A stretch of 64,000 bases of DNA from Sneathiella aquimaris (GTDB taxonomy: Bacteria > Pseudomonadota > Alphaproteobacteria > Sneathiellales > Sneathiellaceae). The stretch spans positions 3,877,852 to 3,941,851 of the forward strand of contig NZ_CP112881.1 of assembly GCF_026409565.1 (NCBI RefSeq), in the 5' to 3' direction. Position numbers and translations under genes: made by a program. Positions 18,979 through 27,948 of the stretch are shown piece by piece; positions within the stretch are counted from its first letter, which is position 1; each line of letters starts with the position of its first letter. The notes beneath the pieces were generated by a model. The model saw nothing but the letters and a program-made list of their open reading frames with translations, did no database searches and was not told the origin of the DNA.

Positions 18979-20046
18979 ATGACGTTTTCTTCTTTGCCAA
19001 CAGAACCGCAATTCAGATTTCCGGTTTTACTGTCAAAATACATCCGCAAACTGGATTTCCCGCTCTCGGTCGGGTTTTTGATCCTCGCCGGGCTTGCTTT
19101 CATTCAGCAGGATCAAGCCGTCAAAAGTATCAATTTTACGCTTGATGCCTTGATCGGTATTCTGCCTTTTCTACTTTTATCCGTTGGTCTTGCCGCCGGC
19201 CTTAAAGCCACAGGCGCGGATCAGATCGTTGCGCGCGTTTTTGAAGGACGTCCCCTGCAGGCGATCGCGATGGCTTCGCTGTTTGGTGCGTTATCTCCCT
19301 TCTGTTCCTGCGGCGTAATCCCGATCGTCGCGGGATTACTGGCCGCTGGGGTTCCCATCGCTCCGGTTCTCGCCTTCTGTATCGCCTCGCCAATTATGGA
19401 TCCACAGATGTTTGTTTTAACGGCGGCCAGTCTGGGGATGGAATTCACGATTGTTAAAACGGTTGCCGCCGTTGGGATGGGATTAATGACCGGTTACACC
19501 ACCTTATTGATCTCCCGCTCCGGCGCCCTTGAAAATGCCTTGAAACCAATGGCTCAACCTTCTTGCGGCTCGTCTGCGTGCGGTGCACCCAGCACCAGCG
19601 AAGCCCAGATCAAATGGGCGTTTTGGCAGGAAAAACCAAGAAATCTGCTTTTCGTGCAGGAAGCCGGAAAATCCGCTTGGTTCCTTGGCCGCTGGCTGGC
19701 CTTCGCATTTTTGCTGGAAAGCCTGATGATTGCCTTCCTTCCCGGTGAAATGATCGCCACCTGGTTGGGCGACAGCTCGTTTTTTGCCCTGCCCGCCGCT
19801 GTCATTCTGGGTGTCCCCGCCTATCTGAACGGCTTCGCTGCTATTCCCCTTATTCGAGGATTGATCGATTTAGGAATGAGCCCGGCAACAGGCCTGACAT
19901 TTATGCTTGCGGGCAGCGTGACCAGCATCCCCGCCGCAGTAGCCGTTTGGTCCCTTGCAAAGCCAAAACTATTTGCCCTTTACCTTTTCTTCGCCGCAAG
20001 CGGATCCTTTCTCTCTGGTTTGTTTTACATGCTCTGGCTTTCATAA
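18979..20046 (+). CDS. DUF318/ArsP-like permease, putative metal(loid) exporter
   Basis: The 355-residue inner-membrane protein has about eight to ten hydrophobic segments in two halves. A membrane motif 'PFCSCG' (Cys109, Cys111) corresponds to the conserved cysteines of the UPF0718/ArsP permeases, and a central loop has 'CGSSACG' at residues 196-202, a probable metal ligand. ArsP members export trivalent organoarsenicals; SO_0444-like relatives are linked to Cu/Zn. The ArsR-type gene just upstream and the shared operator support metal(loid)-inducible efflux. The exact substrate is open. Confidence 0.78.
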   Translation: MTFSSLPTEPQFRFPVLLSKYIRKLDFPLSVGFLILAGLAFIQQDQAVKSINFTLDALIGILPFLLLSVGLAAGLKATGADQIVARVFEGRPLQAIAMASLFGALSPFCSCGVIPIVAGLLAAGVPIAPVLAFCIASPIMDPQMFVLTAASLGMEFTIVKTVAAVGMGLMTGYTTLLISRSGALENALKPMAQPSCGSSACGAPSTSEAQIKWAFWQEKPRNLLFVQEAGKSAWFLGRWLAFAFLLESLMIAFLPGEMIATWLGDSSFFALPAAVILGVPAYLNGFAAIPLIRGLIDLGMSPATGLTFMLAGSVTSIPAAVAVWSLAKPKLFALYLFFAASGSFLSGLFYMLWLS

Positions 20047-20120
20047 GAATTTCATCAACTGCCGCCTCTATTTGACCGCCTGTTCTGATACAACCTCCTG
20101 GCAAATACAAAGCCTCTGGA

Positions 20121-20146
20121 CAAAAGTTCTATTTATAGTACTTTTG
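20121..20146. promoter_or_regulatory. 26-bp imperfect palindrome, candidate GntR operator
   Basis: The arms CAAAAGT-T-CTAT and ATAG-T-ACTTTTG are symmetric in 22 of 26 positions. The site lies 37 bp upstream of the atuA-like gene, where a repressor would block transcription. Confidence 0.65.
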
Positions 20147-20183
20147 ATAAATAAGATAAAAAGGCGGCAAGCCGGGGGTGAAT

Positions 20184-21965
20184 ATGACGGCAAAAAACAC
20201 AGACATTTTAAGGGTAGCCAATTGCAGTGGCTTTTACGGTGACCGGTTATCCGCCGCCAGGGAGATGGTGGAAGGAGGCCCTATTGATGTGCTGACCGGC
20301 GACTATCTGGCCGAACTGACCATGTCGATCCTGTATTCCAAAAAACGTAAAGACCCGGATCAGGGATATGTCGGGACCTTCCTGAAACAGGCTCAGGATA
20401 TTTTAAAACCCTGCTTGGAAAAAGGGATTAAGATTGTCACCAATGCCGGCGGCCTGAACCCCAAAGGCATGGCGGAAGCACTGGAAAAAATGGCCGAAGA
20501 TATGGGACTGTCCTGCACAGTTGCCTATATTGATGGTGATGATCTGGTTCCGCGACTTAAGGACCTCCAGGAAAAAGGGGTAACGTTCGAAAATATCGAT
20601 ACAGGTGCGGTATTGCGGGAAACCCACTATCAACCCGCCACGGCCAATGCCTATCTTGGCGGATGGGGCATCAAACATGCGCTTGATGAGGGCGCCGATA
20701 TCGTGATCGCACCCCGTGTTACGGATGCCGCCGTCGTTTTAGGCCCTGCCGCCTGGAAATTTAATTGGGAGCGAGACGATTTTGACGCACTCGCAGGTGC
20801 CGTCGCCGCGGGCCACTTGATTGAATGCGGCGCCCAGGTTTGCGGAGGCAACTACGCGTTTTTTCAAGAAGTACCCAACTTTCATAATGTCGGATATCCC
20901 ATTGCGGAAATCGAACAGGATGGCAGCTTTACAATTACCAAACATGAAGGAACGGGTGGCCTGGTCTCGGAAGGGACCGTAACCGCCCAGCTCCTCTACG
21001 AGATCAATAGTCCCGCCTATAAGAACCCCGATGTCATCGCCCATTTTGATACCCTTACCATCCAGCAGGTTGGCGAGGATCGTGTACGGGTCAGTGGATG
21101 CCGGGGAACCAACCCGCCCCCCCAACATAAAGTCTGCATGAACATTCTAGGCGGTTATCGAAACAGTATGGAATTGGTTCTGACGGGGCTGGATATTGAA
21201 GAAAAAGCCGAGATCTTTACCGATGTCCTGTTCAAACTGGTGGGTGGAAAAGACGTGTTTGATGAAGTATCCATTGATCTCATTCGAACAGACAAACCCG
21301 ATGCACAGCGTACCGAAGAAGCCTTTGCCAGCTTACGGATTTCTGTAAAATCTTCTGATCCAAAGCTTGCCGGTCGAATTTTCTCGGCCAAAATCATCGA
21401 ACTGGCTCTCGCCACTTTCCCCGGATTTACAGGCCGAACAGCCCCGGGTGCCGGGGGTCCTTATATCATTCATTGGCCTGCCTTGATTGACAGCCAATTT
21501 ATCACCGAGAAAGTCCACTTGCGCGGTAAAAGTACTGACATTAAACCCACCAGTCAGCTTCAACTGCCGCAGATCCATTATCAAAAACCGCCTTCAAAGC
21601 GCGTACCCTCACCGGGCGGAGAAACGATGCAGATTGCGCTAGGACGAGTGTTCGGCACCCGATCTGGCGACAAAGGCGGCGCGGCGAATATTGGTCTATG
21701 GGCGAAAACCGATGCCGCCTATGCCTGGGCTCATGAAAACCTGTCGACAAACAAACTTAAAGAGTTGATGCCCGATATCGCCCCTTACCGAGTGGAACGT
21801 TTTGAACTGGAAAATATCAGATCCCTTAACTTCATGATCTATGGAATTCTGGGCGAAGGGGTCGCCGCCAATGACCGCATTGATGGTCAGGCAAAAGCCA
21901 TGGGGGAATATTTACGCAGCAGGCCGATCATCCTTCCCAAATCGCTTGTCACGAAGGCGGGGTAA
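20184..21965 (+). CDS. AtuA-like protein (DUF1446), acyclic terpene utilisation family
   Basis: The 593-residue protein has a DUF1446 domain (about residues 10-450: 'RVANCSGFYGDR', 'IVTNAGGLNPKGMAEAL', 'IAPRVTDAAVVLGPAAW') and a C-terminal AtuA-associated domain (about 485-585: 'GRVFGTRSGDKGGAANIGLWA') that is a separate gene in some organisms. AtuA is needed for citronellol/geraniol catabolism in Pseudomonas but its reaction is not defined. GGGGGTG precedes ATG 20184; the GTG 6 nt earlier is part of that motif. Only a crotonase and a regulator accompany it, without AtuC/AtuF carboxylase, so another CoA or carboxylic substrate is possible. Confidence 0.8.
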   Translation: MTAKNTDILRVANCSGFYGDRLSAAREMVEGGPIDVLTGDYLAELTMSILYSKKRKDPDQGYVGTFLKQAQDILKPCLEKGIKIVTNAGGLNPKGMAEALEKMAEDMGLSCTVAYIDGDDLVPRLKDLQEKGVTFENIDTGAVLRETHYQPATANAYLGGWGIKHALDEGADIVIAPRVTDAAVVLGPAAWKFNWERDDFDALAGAVAAGHLIECGAQVCGGNYAFFQEVPNFHNVGYPIAEIEQDGSFTITKHEGTGGLVSEGTVTAQLLYEINSPAYKNPDVIAHFDTLTIQQVGEDRVRVSGCRGTNPPPQHKVCMNILGGYRNSMELVLTGLDIEEKAEIFTDVLFKLVGGKDVFDEVSIDLIRTDKPDAQRTEEAFASLRISVKSSDPKLAGRIFSAKIIELALATFPGFTGRTAPGAGGPYIIHWPALIDSQFITEKVHLRGKSTDIKPTSQLQLPQIHYQKPPSKRVPSPGGETMQIALGRVFGTRSGDKGGAANIGLWAKTDAAYAWAHENLSTNKLKELMPDIAPYRVERFELENIRSLNFMIYGILGEGVAANDRIDGQAKAMGEYLRSRPIILPKSLVTKAG

Positions 21966-21971
21966 CACATC

Positions 21972-22787
21972 ATGACACAAGCAACAGAAAGATTGGATCT
22001 TGAAGGGCTGACCTTCGCAACGTTGAAATTGGATAAGACAGGTCATGTCTTTACCATCACCCTGAACCGGCCAAAGGCCAAAAATGCCATTAATCCGGTT
22101 ATGAGTGCCGAACTTTTATATGCACTGGACTATGCTAAACAGGAACGTGCGATCCGGGTAGTTGTCCTTGCGGCTGAAGGGGATGTGTTTTGCGCAGGGG
22201 GGGATCTGCGGTCCATGAGCGGTACCGCCTCAACCGAGCCCGCCTCCAACGTTCCAAAGCGGGGCGAAACGGACGATATTTCCCTCCGTTTGCGGCATTT
22301 GAACAAACCCGTCATTGCCAAGATACAAGGACCTGTTTTGGCCGGCGCGCTTCTTCTGGTCTGCAACAGTACCCATGCTTACGCTGCTGAACACGCGCAT
22401 TTTTCGGCACCGGAAATAAAACGTGGAATCTGGCCGTTTATGGTCATGGCGGGGCTGTTTCGCGTGATGAACAAACGGCAGGGGCTCGACTTCATTATGC
22501 GGGGTGAAAGAATAACAGCCTTGGCCGCGGCACAACATGGGTTAATCAATCAGGTTGTTCCCGCAGATCAATTGGACGACCATGTCGCAAAGGTTGCAAA
22601 CGACCTTGCCAGTCTGGCCCCCCAGTCCATGCAGCTGGGTCTTGCCGCGTATCACGAACAGGAAGATATGGATTTTGATCCTGCATTACCGATGTTGAAG
22701 AAAAAATTGGAACAATGCCTGGAAAGCGCGGACGCAAAAGAAGGGATCACCGCGTTTCTGGAGAAAAGAACACCAAATTGGGATTAA
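21972..22787 (+). CDS. Enoyl-CoA hydratase/isomerase family protein
   Basis: The 271-residue crotonase has 'RPKAKNAINPVM', the oxyanion-hole 'GDVFCAGGDLRSM' and 'HFSAPEIKRGIWPF' with one of the two hydratase glutamates; the GGGCE-type Glu is absent (GALLLVC). It starts 6 nt after the atuA-like stop, so the two are co-translated. An AtuE-like hydratase role on a branched acyl-CoA is suggested by context only. Confidence 0.8.
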   Translation: MTQATERLDLEGLTFATLKLDKTGHVFTITLNRPKAKNAINPVMSAELLYALDYAKQERAIRVVVLAAEGDVFCAGGDLRSMSGTASTEPASNVPKRGETDDISLRLRHLNKPVIAKIQGPVLAGALLLVCNSTHAYAAEHAHFSAPEIKRGIWPFMVMAGLFRVMNKRQGLDFIMRGERITALAAAQHGLINQVVPADQLDDHVAKVANDLASLAPQSMQLGLAAYHEQEDMDFDPALPMLKKKLEQCLESADAKEGITAFLEKRTPNWD

Positions 22788-22791
22788 AAAC

Positions 22792-23574
22792 ATGAACACC
22801 GTAGATGGTCCATATACGTCCCGCGTTTCCCTATATTTGAAGGTCGCCAATATTCTGCGCAGCCGGATTATCAAAGGGCTTTGGCGAAACGGCGAACGGC
22901 TTCCGACGATTTCAAGTCTCTGCCAGGAATTTCAGGTCGGCCGCATCACAGTGCGGCAGGCGCTTCACCTGTTGGCCGATGAAGGCTTAATCATCAGCAG
23001 CCGTGGACGGGGAACTTATGTGTCTGAGGAGGCCCTTTCAAAATCTGGTCGAAGTGGTCCAACGATTGAACTGGATCAATTGGATCAACTGAAGCACGTT
23101 ATCAAAGTGCTTGAAATTACCGGACCGGCCCCTCTCCCGCGGGCCATGATCAGGGACAATGAAGTCTTTCCTGACTATTATTGTGTTCGCAAACTCAGGT
23201 TTCATCAAGACATACCCTACTGTTTGATGGACATCTATGTTGAACGCCATCAGTTTGAAGCCATCCCCCGCTCAGACATCTCCCTTATTCCGATTGCCAA
23301 ACTTATTTCCACCCACGGACCGGAAGCGCTTGGCCATGCCCGGCAAACCCTGACCGTTGGATCGGCAGATTATGAAACCTCTCAATACTTGGAATGTGCG
23401 ATGGCCGCCCCTGTAGCAGAAATCCACAGGGAGTTCCGGAACCAGTCAGGATACGTGGTTTCTTGCGGACATTACCTGTATCGGGGCGATCTATTCTTAA
23501 TGGAAACAGAACATGTCGGCGATCCGGCAAACGATTTACCGGCCGGCTGGCTCCCCGATGTCCGAATAGACTGA
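22792..23574 (+). CDS. GntR-family (HutC/UTRA) transcriptional regulator
   Basis: The 260-residue protein has an N-terminal GntR winged helix (about 10-75: 'LRSRIIKGLWRNGERLPTISSL', 'GRITVRQALHLLADEGLI', 'GRGTYV') and a C-terminal UTRA ligand domain (about 105-245). It follows the crotonase gene by 4 nt and is the last gene of the cluster. The palindrome in front of the atuA-like gene is its likely operator, giving substrate-induced, autoregulated expression. Confidence 0.87.
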   Translation: MNTVDGPYTSRVSLYLKVANILRSRIIKGLWRNGERLPTISSLCQEFQVGRITVRQALHLLADEGLIISSRGRGTYVSEEALSKSGRSGPTIELDQLDQLKHVIKVLEITGPAPLPRAMIRDNEVFPDYYCVRKLRFHQDIPYCLMDIYVERHQFEAIPRSDISLIPIAKLISTHGPEALGHARQTLTVGSADYETSQYLECAMAAPVAEIHREFRNQSGYVVSCGHYLYRGDLFLMETEHVGDPANDLPAGWLPDVRID

Positions 23575-23586
23575 CCTGCGCAACCC

Positions 23587-24207
23587 CTAAAGTTCGTCTT
23601 CTATTCCTTCAGCGATCATGGCTTCGCGAACCGCCGGCCGTTGTTTGGCACGCACCATAAAATCTGCAAGAAATGGCCAGTTTTCGATCACATTATCGGT
23701 CGCAGGCAACCATCGCAGAACTGACAGTAAATACGCATCAGCGACTGAAAAATTTCGACCCATCAAATAGTCCCGGCCATCTGAAAACTCGTTGTTGATA
23801 TAGTCAATTTTACGGTTCAATACTGCCTGAACCTTCTGCCGGTTTTCGGGATCAAGCGGTGGGTGCGCGAAAAACGGGCTAAAGGATTTATGGATTTCAG
23901 CCGCAACAAAATTCAGATATCCGTTCATATGCGCCCGCGCAACAGTACCAGGTTGCGGGGATAGTTTTGCCGCTGGAAAATAATCCGCAATAAAACTTAG
24001 AATTGCTGGCCCTTCCGTAATAAAAGCGCCGTTATCCAGCTCCAGTGTTGGCACATATCCCATTTTATTAATGAGAAGATAGTCTTCACCCGTGGCCGTT
24101 TTTTTACTCACGGTGTCAACGATATCAACAAAAAACCGGGCGCCCGCTTCATGCAATGCAATATGCGGCGCAAGCGAGCCGGACCGTGGTCGGATATACA
24201 GTTTCAT
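23587..24207 (-). CDS. Glutathione S-transferase-like protein without the usual N-terminal Cys
   Basis: The 206-residue protein has a thioredoxin-like N-terminal domain (MKLYIRP start, cis-Pro in 'GYVPTLELDNGAFITEGPAI') and a helical C-terminal domain with 'FSVADAYLLSVLRW'. It resembles beta-class bacterial GSTs, but the PGxCSLAPH motif reads PRSGSLAPH, so the Cys10 that contacts glutathione is Gly. Catalysis may rely on Ser9/Ser11 or be lost. Gene end converges with the GntR gene with a 12-nt gap. Confidence 0.78.
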   Translation of the reverse strand: MKLYIRPRSGSLAPHIALHEAGARFFVDIVDTVSKKTATGEDYLLINKMGYVPTLELDNGAFITEGPAILSFIADYFPAAKLSPQPGTVARAHMNGYLNFVAAEIHKSFSPFFAHPPLDPENRQKVQAVLNRKIDYINNEFSDGRDYLMGRNFSVADAYLLSVLRWLPATDNVIENWPFLADFMVRAKQRPAVREAMIAEGIEDEL

Positions 24208-24231
24208 GATAATTCAGACAAATTAATCTTA

Positions 24232-24732
24232 TTATTCAGCGTTATAGATGAACATACTAAGAATCATATCTACTGTTTTTCCATCAGACGCAAGGGGTAA
24301 ATGTACCCGTTCAAGATTAGCAAAATCTGTTCGAAACGAGAGACTGGGCTGTCCGATGCGGTGAACTGGACGACTCTCTTCGGCGACGGTTACCCGGTCC
24401 AGATAGGGGTATTGTTCTTCAATATCAGGGAAAATTTCATCGAGATATTTTCCGGTGCCTTCCAGCTCCATATTATCGGTTACCGTGCTTCCCATTACCC
24501 GAAATTTAAAGCGATAAGGATCCCGTTCCACATCAACAAGGGTCAGGTGTGATAAAAGTCTGGGCAGATGGAACGGATCGAACACTCGGCGGGACGGCAT
24601 TTGGTCTTTTGGATGAATTTCAAGGTAATAGTCCAGTAACTCAACTATCCTTGGATCCCTTACTTCTTCGCGAACCTTTTTAGTCTTCTCGTAGCTATGA
24701 TGCAGGACGTCATCCATAAAATACCAACACAT
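24232..24732 (-). CDS. PAS-domain (PAS_5-like) protein
   Basis: The 166-residue soluble protein matches the short PAS-domain proteins common in Rhodospirillales-type Alphaproteobacteria: 'MPSRRVFDPFHLPRLLSHLTLVDVERDPYRFKFRVMGS' (two blocks, about 45-82) and 'LERVHLPLASDG'. No output domain is attached, so its partner is unknown. The start could also be the ATG five codons downstream. It lies 24 nt before the GST-like gene and behind a 21-bp inverted repeat. Confidence 0.7.
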   Translation of the reverse strand: MCWYFMDDVLHHSYEKTKKVREEVRDPRIVELLDYYLEIHPKDQMPSRRVFDPFHLPRLLSHLTLVDVERDPYRFKFRVMGSTVTDNMELEGTGKYLDEIFPDIEEQYPYLDRVTVAEESRPVHRIGQPSLSFRTDFANLERVHLPLASDGKTVDMILSMFIYNAE

Positions 24733-24766
24733 TTCTACTCATAATTAGTGATTTCTAGAATGAGTC

Positions 24767-24787
24767 GGTAAATACTTCAAATTTACC
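24767..24787. repeat. 21-bp inverted repeat upstream of the PAS-protein gene
   Basis: GGTAAAT-ACTTCAA-ATTTACC has perfect 7-bp arms in the AT-rich region 35 bp upstream of the start; it is a possible regulator site. Confidence 0.4.
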
Positions 24788-24817
24788 TAAAATACTATAT
24801 ATTTTCTAAAAAAAACG

Positions 24818-25408
24818 TCATGAAATAGTGTGAAGACTTCGATCCCACAGTTCAAGTTGTACCCCATAGGCATCTTTGACCAGCGTCAGAAAAACGTCAC
24901 CCTCCTTCCAGGAATAGGAAAGAGGCTGTTCGACAACCCGCGGGGCGCCATACAGTTTGGTAAATCGATCAACCAGTTCATTTTGCGAGGCTTGTTCCTG
25001 TTCTGAAAGGGACATAGTAATTTTCCAGGCCTTGTGCCCCTTGATCGGAGACGTGAAATTTACCCAGAATTTCTGGGAGGCCTGTTGATCTGAAGCCCCC
25101 TTGAAACAATAAAGCTGCGCTATTTTGCTGTCTGCGGCGTCGCCATATCTCATTTTTGCGGCACAAATACGCAACCCGGTTTTTTTAACATTCGAAAGGT
25201 CCCGTCCAAGAGAAAATCCGGTCAGGCCGGAGAGTGCGGTTTGCAGCGACTTGTCCGGGACAACCGCCATTGCAGGATCGGTTTTTACAACGATCACCTT
25301 CTCTTTTTTCTCACCTGAACATGACGCAAGCAGCGTGACGAGCACGCCTGCGGAAATCAATTTCAGGAACCCATTTTTTGCGAGTAAAAACCCCTGATTG
25401 GAATACAT
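24818..25408 (-). CDS. Lipoprotein of unknown function
   Basis: The 196-residue product begins with a lipoprotein signal ending in the lipobox LLAS-Cys30, so it should be anchored in a membrane facing the periplasm. The rest is soluble; two cysteines lie around residues 82 and 102 ('LRICAAKMRYG', 'AQLYCFKG'). I recognise no family. I chose the ATG that puts the lipobox at the normal distance; an in-frame ATG 54 nt upstream would give an over-long leader. It is monocistronic, upstream of a strong terminator on the chemoreceptor side. Confidence 0.65.
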   Translation of the reverse strand: MYSNQGFLLAKNGFLKLISAGVLVTLLASCSGEKKEKVIVVKTDPAMAVVPDKSLQTALSGLTGFSLGRDLSNVKKTGLRICAAKMRYGDAADSKIAQLYCFKGASDQQASQKFWVNFTSPIKGHKAWKITMSLSEQEQASQNELVDRFTKLYGAPRVVEQPLSYSWKEGDVFLTLVKDAYGVQLELWDRSLHTIS

Positions 25409-25498
25409 GCTAACCACTTCTACGCTCTCAAAACCAACTCGTTCGGAGAAGCTAGGGCCCAAAAATGACGAAATAATGACTGAAAAGGGTTTTCATAA

Positions 25499-25534
25499 AA
25501 AAAGGCAGCGTTCCGTAAAGAACGCTGCCTTTTT
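25499..25534. terminator. Strong bidirectional intrinsic terminator
   Basis: The arms AAAAAGGCAGCGTTC and GAACGCTGCCTTTTT give 15 bp of perfect pairing around a 6-nt loop, directly downstream of the chemoreceptor gene. Confidence 0.9.
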
Positions 25535-25551
25535 AGAGTATCAGTGGATGT

Positions 25552-27330
25552 TTAGGCTGCCCGAACTTCTTTCAGGAACGCCTCGATATCATTTTTCAAC
25601 GAACCGGACAATTCATCCAGACGGGAAGACGCGGATTGCACCTGTTTGGCGGCTGTGCCGGTTTCTGATGCTTTTTCAGAAACGGTCCCGATTTTATTGG
25701 AAACTTCTGTTGTACCGTTAGAAGCTTCCTGAACATTTCGGGAAATCTCATTGGTTGCAGCGCTTTGCTCTTCAATTGCTGAAGAAATACCAACCGTGGA
25801 TTCGCGAATACTGGAAATCACAGTATCGATATTGCCAATTGCAGAAACGGCAGTATCCGTCGCACTTTGCATATCAGCAATCTGACCTGCAATTTCTTCT
25901 GTTGCTTTGGCGGTCTGCGTTGCCAGACTTTTCACTTCACTGGCCACAACCGCAAAGCCTTTACCCGCATCGCCTGCGCGCGCCGCTTCAATTGTCGCGT
26001 TCAGAGCCAGCAGATTTGTCTGACCCGCAATATCACTAATCATACTGACAACTTCGCTGATCTTCCGAGCCGTATCGGCCAACGCAGAAACAGATCGGGT
26101 ACTATTGTCAGCTTCAACAACCGCTTTTTCAGAAACTTTGCTCGCCTGTTGTACCTGACGGCTGATCTCGTTAATCGAGGATGTCAGTTCTTCCGCAGCA
26201 GAAGCCACTGTCTGAACGTTTCGGGAGGCATCGCTTGAGGCAACCGCCACACCTTCAGACAGGCTCAAGGATTGACCCGCTGTGTCATTCATCAGGTTTG
26301 CTGTATCATGCAGGTTCCGAGTGGCCTCAGAGACAGTTTGCAGGACATCAGAAACACGCACTTCAAACCGACTGATAAGATCAGCGATTTTTTGCGCCCG
26401 CTGTTCCTTCTCGGCAGCTTCTGCCTGTTCCCGTTCACGTTCCTGTTGAGCGCGTTTCTCTTCAGCGTCCCGTGCAGCCTGTTCCTGCTGCGCCTGCTCT
26501 TCAGCATGACGATCCGCTTCCAGTTTCATCCGTTCCTGTTCAATGGCGTTGTTCTTGAACACAAGAACGGCTTTTGCCATGGCACCAATTTCATCGTTTT
26601 GATCCTGATTTGGAATCTCGACGGTTTTATCCCCTTCAGACAGTTTCGCCATCACCTCGGTCAATGATCCGATCGGGCCTTTAATCATCCGAATAATCAG
26701 CCAGGTAACAACACTGGCGATCAGGAAAGCAATAATGCCGATAATCAGGAACTGAGTGACTGTGGCTGACGCGTCTGCTTCGGCCTCATTAAAGGCAGCC
26801 TTGCCTTCATTCTGCCAAAGGGTCGCAATTTCCTCGATGGTTTGATACATAATCGTAAAACTGTCATCCGCCGCAACCATCATAATAACGGCGGTTGCCC
26901 CATCGATTTCAGTCATATCAATAACATCACGAACTGCAACGTTATAAGCAACGAGCTGGTCGTTAACTCGATTTAGAATTTCCAGTTCGGTTTCATCGAA
27001 ATTTCCGTTCGCAATGAAATCCGCGATCTGCTTTTCAGATCCGGCTGTATATTTCAAAAGACCTTCCCGCTGTGCAGCGAGTTTTTCTTCTTCAACACCT
27101 GCGTTCATCTGGGAAATTAAGCGAAACAAACTTCCGTTAAAAGCCTGCAGATCTCTTTGAAATCGGTATGCGGCACCCGTCATGGACGATTGATTGTCCA
27201 ACGACACCATTTTTTCATGCCCACGCTGCAATCCTGTAATGGCAACGGCTCCTAAAACAACCAGTGCCAATGCAAAAATAGCCGGTGAGATGAATAACTT
27301 TATTGAAATACTGAGATTCCGCAAGCTCAT
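25552..27330 (-). CDS. Methyl-accepting chemotaxis protein
   Basis: The 592-residue transducer has TM1 at about 12-33, a 160-residue helical periplasmic sensor, TM2 at about 194-215, HAMP at 216-270, a charged coiled coil to about 325 and an MA signalling domain with the hairpin tip '[20 protein letters not shown]'. No C-terminal CheR-binding pentapeptide is present (ends KEVRAA). It lies 26 nt after a gene for a small secreted Cache-domain protein, which could present a ligand to its sensor. The terminator downstream shows the pair is one transcript. Confidence 0.92.
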   Translation of the reverse strand: MSLRNLSISIKLFISPAIFALALVVLGAVAITGLQRGHEKMVSLDNQSSMTGAAYRFQRDLQAFNGSLFRLISQMNAGVEEEKLAAQREGLLKYTAGSEKQIADFIANGNFDETELEILNRVNDQLVAYNVAVRDVIDMTEIDGATAVIMMVAADDSFTIMYQTIEEIATLWQNEGKAAFNEAEADASATVTQFLIIGIIAFLIASVVTWLIIRMIKGPIGSLTEVMAKLSEGDKTVEIPNQDQNDEIGAMAKAVLVFKNNAIEQERMKLEADRHAEEQAQQEQAARDAEEKRAQQEREREQAEAAEKEQRAQKIADLISRFEVRVSDVLQTVSEATRNLHDTANLMNDTAGQSLSLSEGVAVASSDASRNVQTVASAAEELTSSINEISRQVQQASKVSEKAVVEADNSTRSVSALADTARKISEVVSMISDIAGQTNLLALNATIEAARAGDAGKGFAVVASEVKSLATQTAKATEEIAGQIADMQSATDTAVSAIGNIDTVISSIRESTVGISSAIEEQSAATNEISRNVQEASNGTTEVSNKIGTVSEKASETGTAAKQVQSASSRLDELSGSLKNDIEAFLKEVRAA

Positions 27331-27356
27331 AACATTTACTCCAACGAATATTCAGA

Positions 27357-27809
27357 TTATTCGTAATAGCCGCTGATGAACAACACGTCACCAGAGCGGA
27401 CAATATAGCTTCTTTTAGAGGCAATCTTCTTAGTCACAGGATGTGGCCATTTGTAAGAAACCCAACCAGTTTCCTGCTTATTGGCAATCTCAACCATTTC
27501 CTGAATGAACGCCTTGCCGTCGGTATCTTTTACTTTCATAAGAGATTTACCGTTCAGTTTTGGATTAACCGGGTGAGACATGATCTTGTTGGTTTTCATG
27601 GACTGTGTAACGACGTAGAATTCGCCTTTGTAGTATTCTCCGTCTTTTACAGCAAAGTCCTTCTGGGCTTGTTCAGCGCCGGCTGTTTCAAAATGCTTCA
27701 CGGCTTTTGTCAGCAAAGCAACAACAGTCTCTTCTTTATTTTCGGCATGAGCAACGCCTGAGACCAGTAAAACCATCAGTGAGGTACATACGAGTAGTTT
27801 CTTCAACAT
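27357..27809 (-). CDS. Secreted single-Cache-domain protein
   Basis: The 150-residue protein has a signal peptide (residues 1-23, ending AHA) and one soluble Cache-type module: 'VKHFETAGAEQAQKDFAVKDGEYYKGEFYVVTQ' (adjoining blocks, about 40-72), 'NPKLNGKSL' and 'GWVSYKWPHPVTKKIASKRSYI'. There is no membrane anchor or output domain. I chose the ATG that begins the signal peptide rather than the ATG 78 nt upstream. Directly before a chemoreceptor gene, it may be its periplasmic ligand-binding partner (inference). Confidence 0.75.
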   Translation of the reverse strand: MLKKLLVCTSLMVLLVSGVAHAENKEETVVALLTKAVKHFETAGAEQAQKDFAVKDGEYYKGEFYVVTQSMKTNKIMSHPVNPKLNGKSLMKVKDTDGKAFIQEMVEIANKQETGWVSYKWPHPVTKKIASKRSYIVRSGDVLFISGYYE

Positions 27810-27948
27810 ATACTTGATCCTATAAGCAGTTTTATTAAACTTGCGCCTATATTGAGTACACATTGTTAAAAGAATCCTAATCGGCACAGAATAATTTGAG
27901 AAACCATAAATTAGTTTTTGGTTATTTGGGTTTTCCCGTTCTGGGCCT

